A stretch of DNA of 64,000 nucleotides from VAZQ01 sp963753575 (lineage in GTDB: Bacteria; Pseudomonadota; Alphaproteobacteria; Rhizobiales; Xanthobacteraceae), in the NCBI GenBank assembly GCA_963753575.1, contig CAVWCR010000003.1:62001-126000 (forward strand). The letters are read 5' to 3'. The position numbers were made by a program, and so were the translations under genes. The notes below the pieces were generated by a model, which had not been told where the DNA came from, did not search any database, and saw nothing but the letters and a program-made list of their open reading frames with translations. Shown here piece after piece: positions 1-9,304 of this stretch (position 1 is its first letter; every line of letters starts with the position of its first letter).

Positions 1-945
1 CCGAGTGACAGCCGGCCCGCGTTGATCAGGCGAACGAGGCGGGGAATGTCGAGGTGCGGAGCGGCGTCGCCGCCATGCGAGCCGGTCAGCACCTTGTTGA
101 AGTGGATCGGGAGCGTGTAGATTGTCACCTTCTCGCTCGGTACGCCCACCAGTACGCAGGTTCCGTCCGCATTGGTGAGTTCGTACGCAAGCTCGATGAT
201 GGACTTTGCGCCGGTCGTTTCGATCACCTTGTCCGGGCCGCCTTCACCGACGATGCGGCGAATCTCCTCTGCGATGTTGGTGGTCGTCGCAGCATTGAGA
301 ACGTGAGTCGCGCCGCGCGCCTTGGCCATCGCCAGCTTGCTGTCGTGGAGATCGAGCGCGACGATCGGGTGCGCGCCGGCGAGATGCGCGAATTGCACGA
401 CATTGAGGCCGACCCCGCCGACCCCGAAGACAACGACAGATTCGCCGATCTTGACGCCCGCATCGTTGTTGATCACGCCGGCCGCCGTGGTCACCGCACA
501 GCCCAGGAGCGGAGCGATCTTGAGATCGAAATCCGCCGGGATGACGGTCATCCGGTTCTCGGAGATCACCGCGTATTCGTTGAAGGTCGTCACCCATCCG
601 GCGTTGAGAAGTCTCGCTGCGCCACTTGTACGTTGGCGGACGGCTTTGAATGCCTCGGCTCGGGCGCCAATGCAGCACCACCGTGTCGCCCGGCTTGACG
701 TTGGTGACGCCGGGGCCGATGTCTACGACCGTGCCGGACGCTTCGTGTCCGAGAAGATGCGGCAGAAACTTGTCGGGGCCCTTCGCGGCCGCGATCTCGT
801 TGATCTGCGCGCCGCAGATCGTGGTGCACAAGATCTTGACCAGCGCCTGCCCGACGCCGAGCTCGTCGGGAAGGCTGATGTCGTCGACCACGAGAGGCTC
901 GCGCGAGCGCGTCAAAATGGCCGCTTTGGCAGTCCTGACTTTCAT
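1..945 (-). pseudogene. Zinc-dependent alcohol dehydrogenase (MDR family), frameshifted and cut by window edge
   Basis: A medium-chain zinc dehydrogenase that would oxidise an alcohol with NAD(P). The N-terminal GroES-like part reads MKVRTAKAAILTRSREPLVV, with the LGHEASGTV zinc/substrate block and a VKPGDTVVLHW strand. After about residue 113 the frame breaks. One extra base at 609-610 (plus-strand AA) separates it from the continuation GWVTTFNEYAVISENR, followed by the Rossmann motif VFGVGGVGLNVV. Removing that base restores one frame that stays open to position 1, so the C-terminus lies outside the window. The start at 945 is 9 bases after the methyltransferase stop, so the two are probably co-transcribed with manC. 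The break falls at a GAGTC site (see findings), so the gene may be intact in the organism. Substrate unknown. Confidence 0.8.
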
Positions 946-954
946 GCGGTCCCG

Positions 955-1620
955 CTATTCGAAGTAGATGAATTCGTAATCGCCGGTATAGCCGAAATGC
1001 CCGTAAAGCCAAATCCACTCTGATGTATGGAGGATGGATTCGGCGGTCAGTGCCCAACACTCGAGATTGAACTGTTCAAGCTCGTTTCGATAGGCCTCTA
1101 CCATGATGTATTTGTTGCGCCCGACTCGCTCGATCTCCTGGACGGCCGTGTGCAGCTCGAAGAGCCGCAGGTTGTGCAGCGCTCCAAGCGAGATCACGAG
1201 ATCGAAGTGCTTGTCGCCATAGGGGTAACGATCTTGCGCGCGGAAGCGGTACAGATAGGGCTTGATTTCGTCCCTGGCGTCCGCAAGGCCGTGGCGTGAA
1301 ATGTCGAAGCCTGCGATCTCGAGCTTCGGCAGCAGCTTTTTCATCTCGTAGAGCAGATAGGCTTTGCCGCAGCCGACATCGAGAACCCTTGAGCCGTCGC
1401 GGAGGCCGTAGGTGTCGATCAGCGCCTGCGCGACCGGTTTCCACCGGCCTTCGATGAACTTGTAGCCGCCATACCCATAGCGGCGGTCGCCGTCCCAGTA
1501 GTCAAATTCGTACTCCTTCGCCTTGAGCATGCAATGAACCTTGTCATCGTTCATGCGGGCGAGGTAGTCCCTCTTTGTCATCTTATGCAGCGGAGTTACG
1601 ATATCGAGCAGCCGTCCCAT
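955..1620 (-). CDS. Class I SAM-dependent methyltransferase
   Basis: A 221-residue cytoplasmic methyltransferase. The glycine-rich SAM-binding motif I is clear (SRVLDVGCGKAYLL, near residue 80), followed by the acidic end of the second strand (IAGFDISRHGL) and a motif-IV-like DLVISLGALHNL. It sits between manC upstream and a zinc dehydrogenase downstream on the same strand with short gaps. It therefore probably modifies a nucleotide sugar or a small precursor in surface polysaccharide synthesis. That role is inferred from context, because the fold alone does not give the acceptor. Confidence 0.8.
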   Translation of the reverse strand: MGRLLDIVTPLHKMTKRDYLARMNDDKVHCMLKAKEYEFDYWDGDRRYGYGGYKFIEGRWKPVAQALIDTYGLRDGSRVLDVGCGKAYLLYEMKKLLPKLEIAGFDISRHGLADARDEIKPYLYRFRAQDRYPYGDKHFDLVISLGALHNLRLFELHTAVQEIERVGRNKYIMVEAYRNELEQFNLECWALTAESILHTSEWIWLYGHFGYTGDYEFIYFE

Positions 1621-1709
1621 TCATGACCCCAGTGAAGTCGCCAAGCCAAAGATGATTTGGCCGCCGGACGGCGGCCACGAGTTGCGATACGTGGTGTGCT
1701 TATAGCAGG

Positions 1710-3128
1710 CTAAGCCCGCGCGTAAATATCGTCGAGCCGGACGATGTCGTCCTCTCCAAGATAGCTGCCGACCTGGACCTCGATCAGTTCCAGCGCGATC
1801 TTGCCCGGGTTGGCGAGCCGATGAGCGCTTCCGATCGGAACATAAATCGATTCGTTCTCGTGGATCGTGCGAACGTCGTCGTTGACCGTGACCTCGGCGG
1901 TGCCGCGCACCACCACCCAGTGCTCGGCGCGATGAAAATGCTTTTGCAAGGACAGCTTGGCGCCGGGCTTGACCACGATGCGCTTGACCTGATAGCGCGC
2001 GCCGGTGTCGACGCTCTGGTAGTAGCCCCATGGCCGGTAGATGCGGCGATGCTCGATCGCCTCGCGCCGGTTCTGGCTCTTGAGCCTTTCGACCAGCGCC
2101 TTCACGTCCTCGGTCTTTTGACGCGCCACGACCAGTACGGCGTCGGCGGTGGTGACCACGACCACGTCGTTGAGACCGACAACGGTGGTCAATATAGTCT
2201 CGTCGGATCGCACCAGCGTGTTGCGGCTGTCCTGCACAACGGCCGGTCCGTCGATGGCGTTGCCGTCGGCGTCGTGTTCGAGAATGTCCCAGACCGCATT
2301 CCAGTTGCCGACGTCCGACCAGCCGAAATCGCCCGGTACGACTGCGGCGAGCTTGGTGTGCTCCATGACCGCATAGTCGATCGACTTCTTGGGTGCCGCG
2401 ACGAATGGCGCGTCGGCGAGCCGCAGAAAGTCGAGGTCGCGCGTCATCTGAGCGACCGCAGCCTTGGCGGCCGTCGCCATCGCGGGCTCGAAGCGCTCGA
2501 TCTCGCCGAGCATGACGCTCGCGCGGAACATGAAGTTCCCGCTGTTCCACAGATACTTGTCCGCCACGTAGATGGCGGCCTTTGCCGCATCAGGCTTCTC
2601 AACAAACGCGTCGACTGCGAGCGCGGCGGCCCCGTTGAGCTTGCGGCCGGGTCGGATGTAGCCGTAGTTGGTGGCGGGACGCGTCGGCTTGATGCCGAAC
2701 GTGACAATGCGGCCCGCGACCGCGGTCTTGGCAGCCTGGCGGCACGCGGCGAGGAACTCCTCGGGCTTGCCGAAAATGTTATCGGCCGCAAGCACAAGCA
2801 CTAGCGCTTGCGGATCGCGCTGGGCTGCGAGTGCCGCCGCGGCCGCGACCGCCGGGCCTGAATCGCGGCGCGAGGGCTCCAGCACGATATCGGCTTCAAT
2901 TCCGCATTCGCGGACTTGCTCGGCCGCGATGAAGCGGAAGTCAGCGTTGGTGATCACGACTGGGCGCGCGAATATGGCTGGGTCGGAAATCCGCTCGATC
3001 ACCTGCTGAAAAGTCGATCGCTGACCGATCAGCGGCACGAATTGCTTCGGCATGCTTTCGCGCGAAACCGGCCACAGGCGCGTACCTGCGCCGCCACACA
3101 TCAGGACCGGGATGATCAATAAATCCAT
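1710..3128 (-). CDS. manC: Mannose-1-phosphate guanylyltransferase / mannose-6-phosphate isomerase
   Basis: A bifunctional 472-residue enzyme of full family length. It makes GDP-mannose from mannose-1-phosphate and GTP and also interconverts mannose-6-phosphate and fructose-6-phosphate. The N-terminus has the nucleotidyltransferase signature GGAGTRLWPVSRESMPKQF (residues about 12-30). The C-terminal third is the cupin isomerase domain, with RPWGYYQSVD and the metal-binding QKHFHRAEHWVVV block. It is the first gene of a leftward group with a methyltransferase and a dehydrogenase. A divergent glycosyltransferase starts about 110 bases away, which supports a capsule, O-antigen or exopolysaccharide role. 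Confidence 0.93.
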   Translation of the reverse strand: MDLLIIPVLMCGGAGTRLWPVSRESMPKQFVPLIGQRSTFQQVIERISDPAIFARPVVITNADFRFIAAEQVRECGIEADIVLEPSRRDSGPAVAAAAALAAQRDPQALVLVLAADNIFGKPEEFLAACRQAAKTAVAGRIVTFGIKPTRPATNYGYIRPGRKLNGAAALAVDAFVEKPDAAKAAIYVADKYLWNSGNFMFRASVMLGEIERFEPAMATAAKAAVAQMTRDLDFLRLADAPFVAAPKKSIDYAVMEHTKLAAVVPGDFGWSDVGNWNAVWDILEHDADGNAIDGPAVVQDSRNTLVRSDETILTTVVGLNDVVVVTTADAVLVVARQKTEDVKALVERLKSQNRREAIEHRRIYRPWGYYQSVDTGARYQVKRIVVKPGAKLSLQKHFHRAEHWVVVRGTAEVTVNDDVRTIHENESIYVPIGSAHRLANPGKIALELIEVQVGSYLGEDDIVRLDDIYARA

Positions 3129-3236
3129 CGCACGTCTTCTACCGCGTCAAATGTCTGCAAAAAGTACTCTGCCATGATAATCGCTTGTAAGAGTGACATA
3201 ATTGCGCTTTCTCCTGCAATCTTCCATAACGGCGCA

Positions 3237-4358
3237 ATGACAAAAATCCTCTATTTGGTTACCGAGGATTGGTTCTTCGCGTCACATTTCCTGCCCATGG
3301 CGCGGGCCGCGAAGGATGCGGGTTTTGAGGTGATTGTGGCGGCGCGCGTTCGTAACCATGCGGCCATTCTCAGGGCCGAGGGCCTGCGCCTCATCCCACT
3401 GGACATCGAGCGGAGAAGTCTCGGGGCGCTCGAGGGTTTGCGCAACCTCTTGCGGACTTATCGCATTATTCGCGCCGAACAGCCGGATATCGTGCACTGC
3501 ATTGCGCTTCGGCCAGTGGTGTTTGGCGGGCTTGCGGCGCGGCTTGCTCTGGCGAAGGGGCTTGTGCTCGCGCCGACCGGCCTTGGACAGCTTTGGGTCG
3601 AACGCGGTCCTCACATGGGACTGATGCGGACGTTCATTCGCCTGGCGGTCGCTCGGCTGCGCGGACCACGCACGCGCTTCCTGTTCGAGAACAGGGATGA
3701 TCCGCTTGAGTTTGGACTCGATCCGACGGCCCCCGAAGTCACGATTGTCGGTGGCGCGGGCGTCGATCCAGCTGATTTTCCAGCGTCGCCGGAGCCGCCG
3801 GCTCCGCCCGTGAAGGTTGCGGTCGTGTCGCGTATGATTGCGGCCAAGGGTATTGCGGATGCTGTCGAGGCGACCCGTCGCGCCCGCGCACGCGGCGCGC
3901 CCATCGAACTTGATCTGTTCGGCGCTCCCGACCCGTCGAATCGGGATGCAATCCCCGAAGAAGCCCTGCGGCGGTGGTCGAAGGAGCCCGGTATCGCTTG
4001 GCACGGCCACACCGAGGATGTTGCCCGCGTCTGGCGCGAGCATCACGTTGCGCTTCTCTTATCTTATTATCGCGAAGGCTTGCCACGCGCTTTGCTCGAA
4101 GCCGCGGCAGCAGGCCGCCCTATCATCACCACCGACACGCCCGGGTGCCGGGACCTGGTGCGCCAGCATCAGGAGGGCATCCTGGTTCCGCCGCGCGACG
4201 TCGACGCGGCGGCGCGCGCTCTGACCGAGCTTGCGAGTAATCCGGCGTTGCGCCGACGGCTTGGGACGGCGGCGAGCGCGCGGGTCAAGGAGCGATTTAC
4301 CGAGGATGTCGTCAGGCGGGCGGTTGCCGGGCTTTACCGATCCCTGCTGCCATCATAG
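3237..4358 (+). CDS. Glycosyltransferase family 4
   Basis: A 373-residue GT-B fold glycosyltransferase. The N-terminal Rossmann domain (ILYLVTEDWFFASHFLPMA) resembles WcaK/ExoF-like and PglA-type transferases. The C-terminal domain carries the nucleotide-sugar pattern ending SYYREGLPRALLEAAAAGRP with the conserved E-x7-E spacing, then TDTPGCRDLV. I place the start at the ATG at 3237 because the family N-terminus begins there; the frame is open back to 3174. It is divergent from manC and probably adds a sugar to an undecaprenyl-linked glycan on the cytoplasmic face. Donor and acceptor cannot be told from sequence. Confidence 0.85.
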   Translation: MTKILYLVTEDWFFASHFLPMARAAKDAGFEVIVAARVRNHAAILRAEGLRLIPLDIERRSLGALEGLRNLLRTYRIIRAEQPDIVHCIALRPVVFGGLAARLALAKGLVLAPTGLGQLWVERGPHMGLMRTFIRLAVARLRGPRTRFLFENRDDPLEFGLDPTAPEVTIVGGAGVDPADFPASPEPPAPPVKVAVVSRMIAAKGIADAVEATRRARARGAPIELDLFGAPDPSNRDAIPEEALRRWSKEPGIAWHGHTEDVARVWREHHVALLLSYYREGLPRALLEAAAAGRPIITTDTPGCRDLVRQHQEGILVPPRDVDAAARALTELASNPALRRRLGTAASARVKERFTEDVVRRAVAGLYRSLLPS

Positions 4359-4459
4359 CTCGCAAGCGCCCGCCGCCCGCTGGACGGGCTATTCTCGGCG
4401 TGCGGCGAGGGGGCGGGTTTGCTATAGAGAAGCCCCGGCACGCACGAATCTGGTGATGC

Positions 4460-5209
4460 ATGGCGATCAAGCTTTCAGATTTGCAGGTCAAGCTGTTTAC
4501 CGACGGCGCCGACAAGGCGCAGATCGTCGACATGGCGAAGCAGCCCTGGATCCGGGGTTTCACGACCAATCCGTCGCTGCTCAAAAAGGCAGGCGTGCGC
4601 GACTATGCCGCCTATGCGCGCGACCTGGTTGCCGCCGTACCCGACCGTCACATCTCTTTCGAGGTGTTCTCCGACGACATCCCCGAGATGGTCGCGCAGG
4701 CGCGCGTCATCACGACCTGGGGCCGCAATGTCCACGTCAAGCTGCCGGTGACGACGACGAGTGGCGAGCCGCTGTTCGACGCGGTCAAGGCGCTCTCGCA
4801 TGATGGTGTCAAGATCAACATGACCGCGATTTTCACGCCGGACCAGGTCGCGCGTGCGGTCGAAGCGCTTGCGGGCGGCGCGCCAGCGTGCGTGTCGGTG
4901 TTCGCCGGCCGGCTTGCAGATTTCGGCATCGACTATCGGCCGATCATGCAGGATGCGGTCGCGCAGGCTCGCAAGACCGCGAACGTGGAGATCATCTGGG
5001 CATCGACCCGCGAGGTCTTCAACGTCGTGGAGGCCGACGCAATGGGCTGTCACATCATCACGGCGCCGGCGGACGTGCTGAAGAAAATGCCGGCGCTCGG
5101 CACGCGGTCAGGCGCCGAACTGGCGCTCGACGCCGTCAAGGCATTTCGCGACGATGCGCTGGCGGCCGGGCTCACGCTCGAGGTGCCGGCCTCGCGCGCC
5201 GCCGAATAG
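4460..5209 (+). CDS. Transaldolase / fructose-6-phosphate aldolase-like protein
   Basis: A 249-residue TIM-barrel class I aldolase of the small transaldolase/TalC type. It has the characteristic RGFTTNPSLLKKAG motif (near residues 32-45) and the Schiff-base lysine in VHVKLPV (Lys94). A phosphate-binding IIWASTREVFN segment lies near the C-terminus. It probably interconverts sugar phosphates in the pentose-phosphate pathway. It stands alone between the glycosyltransferase and a leftward solute-binding gene. True transaldolase versus fructose-6-phosphate aldolase activity cannot be decided by eye. Confidence 0.88.
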   Translation: MAIKLSDLQVKLFTDGADKAQIVDMAKQPWIRGFTTNPSLLKKAGVRDYAAYARDLVAAVPDRHISFEVFSDDIPEMVAQARVITTWGRNVHVKLPVTTTSGEPLFDAVKALSHDGVKINMTAIFTPDQVARAVEALAGGAPACVSVFAGRLADFGIDYRPIMQDAVAQARKTANVEIIWASTREVFNVVEADAMGCHIITAPADVLKKMPALGTRSGAELALDAVKAFRDDALAAGLTLEVPASRAAE

Positions 5210-5225
5210 CGGTTTACGCAACGCC

Positions 5226-6152
5226 TCAAGCCGTCCAATACGGACTAAAGCGTGTGGCGACGACGTCCTCGTATGAGACGTGGCCGCTCAACAGCCCCAT
5301 GTGGCGTTGAAAATCGGTCATGCCTGCTACGAACTCGCGCGAGATCGCTGGATCATAGAAGGGCAGGTCGCGCTTGACCACGTCGGCAATCAGCGCCGCC
5401 TCGCTTTCGGGAAACAGCTTGCGACCCACCCTGGTGGCGAGACTGACGTCGGCCTTGAGCGCGTTCTGAGTCTGGACCAGCGCACGGACCGCCGCGGCGA
5501 CTTCGTCGGGATTGCGGTCAATGACGGCGTCCGAGGTGATCAGCGCCGGCATGGTGTAGTGGATGGCTTGGGGCGGCCCATCGCCGCGGCGCGCATCGAT
5601 GACAATCGTGCCGGCTCCGCTGCGAACCGCCACCTCGGCACCCATGCCATTGGCCCAGAAGCCGTCGATGGCGCCGGCCTGCAGCGCCTTGGCGGCGGCC
5701 ACGCCAAAATTCTTGGTCTCGCCCAGAAACGCCGAAGGTACCGGACAGATCGTCACCCGATCACGCTTTTCGTCGATGCCCGATTCCACCAAGAGCCGCT
5801 TGAGCCCGAGGTCGACCAGGGGGGCCGCGCCGATGCTCAGCCCCTTGATCGCGTCAATATCGCCCTTCTTGGCCTTGAGGTCTGCCCGCAGCACCAGGAA
5901 CCAGTAGGTGTTCTGCGCCAGCGCGGCCAGGAGCTTGCCGCCCTTCCAGCCCGGGAAGGCAAACGGCACGCTATGGGCGGACCCGCCGACAAAATCGATG
6001 CCGCCATCGCGCAGGACCTCGAGTGTGCGATTGACCGGGAAAATGAGTTCGAGCGTCATGTCGAGCCCTTCCTGTTGAAAGAATCCGAGCTCAACTGCGG
6101 CGGCTGCGGGAAAATAAGAATTGGAAATCAGATCGGGGACCGCAATCTTCAT
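5226..6152 (-). CDS. NMT1/THI5-like ABC transporter substrate-binding protein
   Basis: A 308-residue periplasmic-binding-fold protein of the SsuA/NMT1/TauA type (IAVPDLISNSYFPAAAAVEL, then GGIDFVGGSAHSVPFAF), a family that usually binds sulfonates, nitrate or thiamine precursors for an ABC importer. A strong ribosome site (AAGGAG) sits just upstream of the ATG at 6152, so this start is well supported. It leaves no signal peptide: the protein begins MKIAVPDLI directly. No permease or ATPase gene is next to it. It may act in the cytoplasm or be a THI5-like enzyme rather than a transporter receptor. Confidence 0.8.
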   Translation of the reverse strand: MKIAVPDLISNSYFPAAAAVELGFFQQEGLDMTLELIFPVNRTLEVLRDGGIDFVGGSAHSVPFAFPGWKGGKLLAALAQNTYWFLVLRADLKAKKGDIDAIKGLSIGAAPLVDLGLKRLLVESGIDEKRDRVTICPVPSAFLGETKNFGVAAAKALQAGAIDGFWANGMGAEVAVRSGAGTIVIDARRGDGPPQAIHYTMPALITSDAVIDRNPDEVAAAVRALVQTQNALKADVSLATRVGRKLFPESEAALIADVVKRDLPFYDPAISREFVAGMTDFQRHMGLLSGHVSYEDVVATRFSPYWTA

Positions 6153-6512
6153 GATCTCGTTCTCCTTTATTCGAGGAAGGTCTGCATCGGAGGGAGGTCT
6201 GCGCTGTGAACCGCCACACTAGCGGCAGTCTGCATTGTTGGCTTCGCGATCTGTCGAACCATCCCGGCGCGTTGATGCAAGGGCGAATCATAACCACAGC
6301 AACGACTTGCCTCCGGCGTGGCTATTGATTCAAGCCCGCTATGAATGTTCAACAATTGTCCGCCATGATTCCGACATTCTGCCATTCTCACAAGTGACGT
6401 TAATTTGGTATTGCTGCTTGCAGCAGCGACGGCACCACCGGAGGGGACGCAGCGCACACTTGCGGCGCGCGGGTCGGGGGACTAAACGCCGTAAGTCTTG
6501 GCGGAGGGGAAG
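6153..6512. other. Divergent intergenic region
   Basis: About 360 bases between the leftward NMT1-like gene and the rightward Bug receptor. It must hold both promoters. The middle part (6330-6420) is less GC-rich than the flanking genes. The ribosome site of the Bug gene (GGAGGGGA, 6502-6509) is the only element I can name; I see no gene, terminator or clear operator. Confidence 0.5.
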
Positions 6513-7487
6513 ATGCGAGCAATCAAGGTCACTGCGGCAACAATCGTTGTCGCTGGCTTTCTGTCCATGGGCACCGTTGCGTCGGCGCTTGCCCAGCAGC
6601 CCTATCCGGGCCGCAAGGCCATCGAAATGACCGTGACGTTCGGTGCGGGCAGCGCGGCCGACGTAACGGCGCGCTACTTGGCTGATGGGATGGCAAGCCG
6701 CCTGAACGTGCCGGTCCCCGTCGTCAATCGCACCGGCGGCGGTGGCGCCATTGGATACAGCCACGTCCACAGGCAGAAGCCGGATGGCTACTCCATCATC
6801 TGGAACTCGAACTCGATCTCGACCACGTATCATTCCGGTGCGCTGCCGTTCGACTATAAGGCTTTTGAGGCAGTGGCGCGCGTGAGCGTGGAGACGCCGG
6901 TCATCGCGGTGCGCGCGGACTCACCGTGGAAGAGCCTGAAGGACCTGATCGATTACGCCAAGGCCAATCCCGGCAAGGTTCGGATCGGCAATTCGGGCAC
7001 CGGCAGCCATACCCATTTCTCGGCGTCGGCCTTGTTCATCACAGGCAATGCCTCCGTCATTCACGTGCCGTTCACCCACGGGCAGGCGGTCGTCAATTTG
7101 CTCGGCAGCCGAATTGAAGGCATCGTGCAGCTTCCGGCCGCCATCGTCCCCCATGTCAAGAGCGGCGATCTGCGCGTGCTCGCGGTGCTGGGCTCGAAAC
7201 GCGATCCGATCTTCCCGGACGTCGCCACCGCAAGCGAAGCGGGCTATGCGGTGGCGCTCGACATGTGGCGCGGCATTGCGGCGCCCAAGGGCACGCCTAA
7301 GCCGATCGTTGCCAAGTTGCAGGATGCGATCAAGAAGACCGTCGAGTTGCAGCCATTCATCAACGCCGGCAAGGCGATCGGGTTTACGCCCGCCTATCTC
7401 GGATCGGCCGACTTTGCCAAACTGATTGCGCAGGATGACGCCAAGCTCGCACGGGTGATGGCCGACCTGGGTCTGAAGGAGAAGTAG
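6513..7487 (+). CDS. Bug-family (TctC) tripartite tricarboxylate transporter substrate-binding protein
   Basis: A 324-residue extracytoplasmic receptor with a cleavable signal peptide (hydrophobic core TAATIVVAGFLSMGTVASA, then ALAQQ). The Bug fold pattern is complete: YPGRKAIEMTVTFGAGSAAD, VVNRTGGGGAIGYSHV, KANPGKVRIGNSGTGS and LRVLAVLGSKRDPIFPDV. The family binds organic acids or amides, usually for TctAB permeases. The start at 6513 is set by GGAGGGGA seven bases upstream. Only the last part of a TctA permease follows it (7503-7757), so this receptor may have lost its own transporter. Ligand unknown. Confidence 0.9.
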   Translation: MRAIKVTAATIVVAGFLSMGTVASALAQQPYPGRKAIEMTVTFGAGSAADVTARYLADGMASRLNVPVPVVNRTGGGGAIGYSHVHRQKPDGYSIIWNSNSISTTYHSGALPFDYKAFEAVARVSVETPVIAVRADSPWKSLKDLIDYAKANPGKVRIGNSGTGSHTHFSASALFITGNASVIHVPFTHGQAVVNLLGSRIEGIVQLPAAIVPHVKSGDLRVLAVLGSKRDPIFPDVATASEAGYAVALDMWRGIAAPKGTPKPIVAKLQDAIKKTVELQPFINAGKAIGFTPAYLGSADFAKLIAQDDAKLARVMADLGLKEK

Positions 7488-7502
7488 CATTGGGTATGAC
7501 CG

Positions 7503-7757
7503 ACCCGGCTTCGGTACGTCCTGCGCAACTTCCACTACGAGATGGCGCCGCTGTTGCTGGCGCTGGTCCTGGGCGATCGGCTCGAGGCCAATTCCCGTCT
7601 GTCATTGACGATGTTGGGTGGCAGCTATGCGACGTTCCTGGATACGACGTCCCTTGTGGTGCTGGGGTCGGTGCTCGGTCTCCTGCTGCTCACCCAGGTG
7701 GTCGCCTGGGTGTTTGGATATCGCAAGTCATTGGCGGATGAGGCGGAGCGGGCTTGA
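7503..7757 (+). pseudogene. C-terminal remnant of a TctA permease
   Basis: An open segment reading YVLRNFHYEMAPLLLALVLG, then DRLEANSRLSLTM and a hydrophobic stretch LVVLGSVLGLLLLTQVVAW. This matches the pattern at the very end of TctA large permease subunits, which are about 500 residues long; only about 80 residues are left. Just upstream, a short TTCGG block looks one base out of frame with the family pattern. The remnant begins some 15 bases after the stop of the Bug receptor, where tctB and tctA normally follow. I read it as the scar of a deletion; an independent small membrane protein from the ATG at 7542 (71 residues) is the alternative. Confidence 0.65.
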
Positions 7758-7992
7758 ACAAATATTCCCTGCGAACTCAACGTCTTGCACGAAGCATGCT
7801 ATTCCAGAGTATCATGTTGCCTACGTTTAGTACTTTATTACCAATAAGCTGCCGCATATTAACCATAAAATAAAACTTAAAAACCTAGACGCGAAAAACT
7901 TAATGGGCGAGTAATAAATGTGGCCGTCCACCACAATTTTGACCGAGCCTAGAGTCTACCTTCTCTAGCTCACATTCCAGGGGAGGATGTGA
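7758..7992. other. AT-rich intergenic region
   Basis: About 235 bases between the TctA scar and the TAXI receptor. Bases 7790-7930 are strikingly AT-rich for this window, with runs such as ATAAAATAAAACTTAAAAAC. The stretch likely contains the promoter of the TAXI gene, whose ribosome site (GGGGAGGA) lies at about 7980-7987. No gene is visible. The composition would also fit a recombination scar. Confidence 0.5.
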
Positions 7993-9174
7993 ATGCGCGT
8001 GCTGCCTTTCCGTGCTGCATCTGGTCTCGCCGTCTGGCTCCTATTCCATGCTCTAAGCATTGGCCCCCTCGGTCTGGGAGTGTCGTCGGCGCATGCGCAG
8101 GCCATCCCCAAGTCAATCGAAGAGGGTGGGGCGGACGCCATCCTCAAGAACCGGAAGAACAATTGGACGGTCGGCGTCGCGGGTGGGCTCCTGTCAGGCA
8201 CCTACATGACCTTCGCGGACGAGCTCGCACAGGTGCTGAACAATGGCGACGAGCTGCGTATCATCCCGATGGTCACTTATGGGGCGGCGTCGAATCTCGA
8301 CGACCTTCTCTACCTGCGCGGGGTCGACATCGCCGTGACACAGTCGGATGTCTTCGAGTATTTCCGCACCCATCGCAAGACACCCAATCTCGAAAGCCGG
8401 ATCAATTACATCATCCGTCTGCCGGTATCGGAACTGCATATCCTCGCGCGTAATGAGATCCGCAGCATCGAGGATCTGCGCGGCAAGAAGGTCAGCTTCG
8501 GTCCGCAGGGAGCGGGGTCGAGCCTGACCGGGAGCATCGTGTTTCAGCGGCTCGGCATAAAGGTGGAACAGCTGTTCCTCGATAACCCATCCGCGATGCA
8601 AAAGCTCAAGTCGGGAGAGATTTCCGCGCTGATGCGGCAAATCGGTAAGCCGATCGATGTCTTGGCAAGGATCCCGAGGGAGTCGGGTTTGCATCTCCTG
8701 CCGATCCCGTTCTCCAAGACGTTTGCCGACTACTACACGATCGGCGAATTTACCAGCAAGGACTATCCGAACCTCGTGCCGGAGGGCGGGTCGGTCGATA
8801 CGCTTGCGGTTCCCGCGGTGCTGGCCGTGTTCAACTGGCCAAAGGGCCACGATCGATATCGCCGCGTGCAGCGCATGGTCGAGCAGATGTTCACGAATTG
8901 GGAGAAATTCCGCCAGCCGCCCCGTCATCCCAAGTGGCGCGACGTCAATCTTGCGGCGACGGTTCCGGGCTGGACACGCTGGAGCGTAGCGGAAGAGATG
9001 CTGCGGCGCTTGCGACCGCAGGAAGCGGATCCCCAGGTGGCGAGCAGTGACTTCGCAACGTTTCTGCGGACGACGGGAGCTGCCAGTGTTAATCTGACGC
9101 AGGCACAGCGCGACAAGCTTTTCCGCGATTTCCTGCAATGGCAGGCGGCACAGCGGGGTGCGAGGCAACGATGA
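7993..9174 (+). CDS. TAXI-family TRAP transporter solute receptor
   Basis: A 393-residue secreted binding protein with an N-terminal signal segment (GLAVWLLFHALSIGPLGLGV, ending SSAHAQA). TAXI-family features follow: VGVAGGLLSGTYMTFADELA, the VTQSDVFEYF block, and the conserved LRGKKVSFGPQGAGSSLTG segment. TAXI receptors feed TRAP transporters with organic acids, but no DctQM-type fused permease is adjacent. A proline-rich 9305 gene follows after 130 bases, so it may be a standalone gene. A good ribosome site (AGGGGAGGATG) supports the start at 7993. Confidence 0.87.
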   Translation: MRVLPFRAASGLAVWLLFHALSIGPLGLGVSSAHAQAIPKSIEEGGADAILKNRKNNWTVGVAGGLLSGTYMTFADELAQVLNNGDELRIIPMVTYGAASNLDDLLYLRGVDIAVTQSDVFEYFRTHRKTPNLESRINYIIRLPVSELHILARNEIRSIEDLRGKKVSFGPQGAGSSLTGSIVFQRLGIKVEQLFLDNPSAMQKLKSGEISALMRQIGKPIDVLARIPRESGLHLLPIPFSKTFADYYTIGEFTSKDYPNLVPEGGSVDTLAVPAVLAVFNWPKGHDRYRRVQRMVEQMFTNWEKFRQPPRHPKWRDVNLAATVPGWTRWSVAEEMLRRLRPQEADPQVASSDFATFLRTTGAASVNLTQAQRDKLFRDFLQWQAAQRGARQR

Positions 9175-9304
9175 GGCGGGGGCGAACGAAACACCGAAAA
9201 GTCGGCATCGGTGTTGGATCGATCTCGTGATGTCGGAGGTAGAGACAGCAAGTCGGGAACGGCGAGCGGTCCTCGGGCCGTAAGCTCAGTGGGAGTGTTG
9301 GTTC

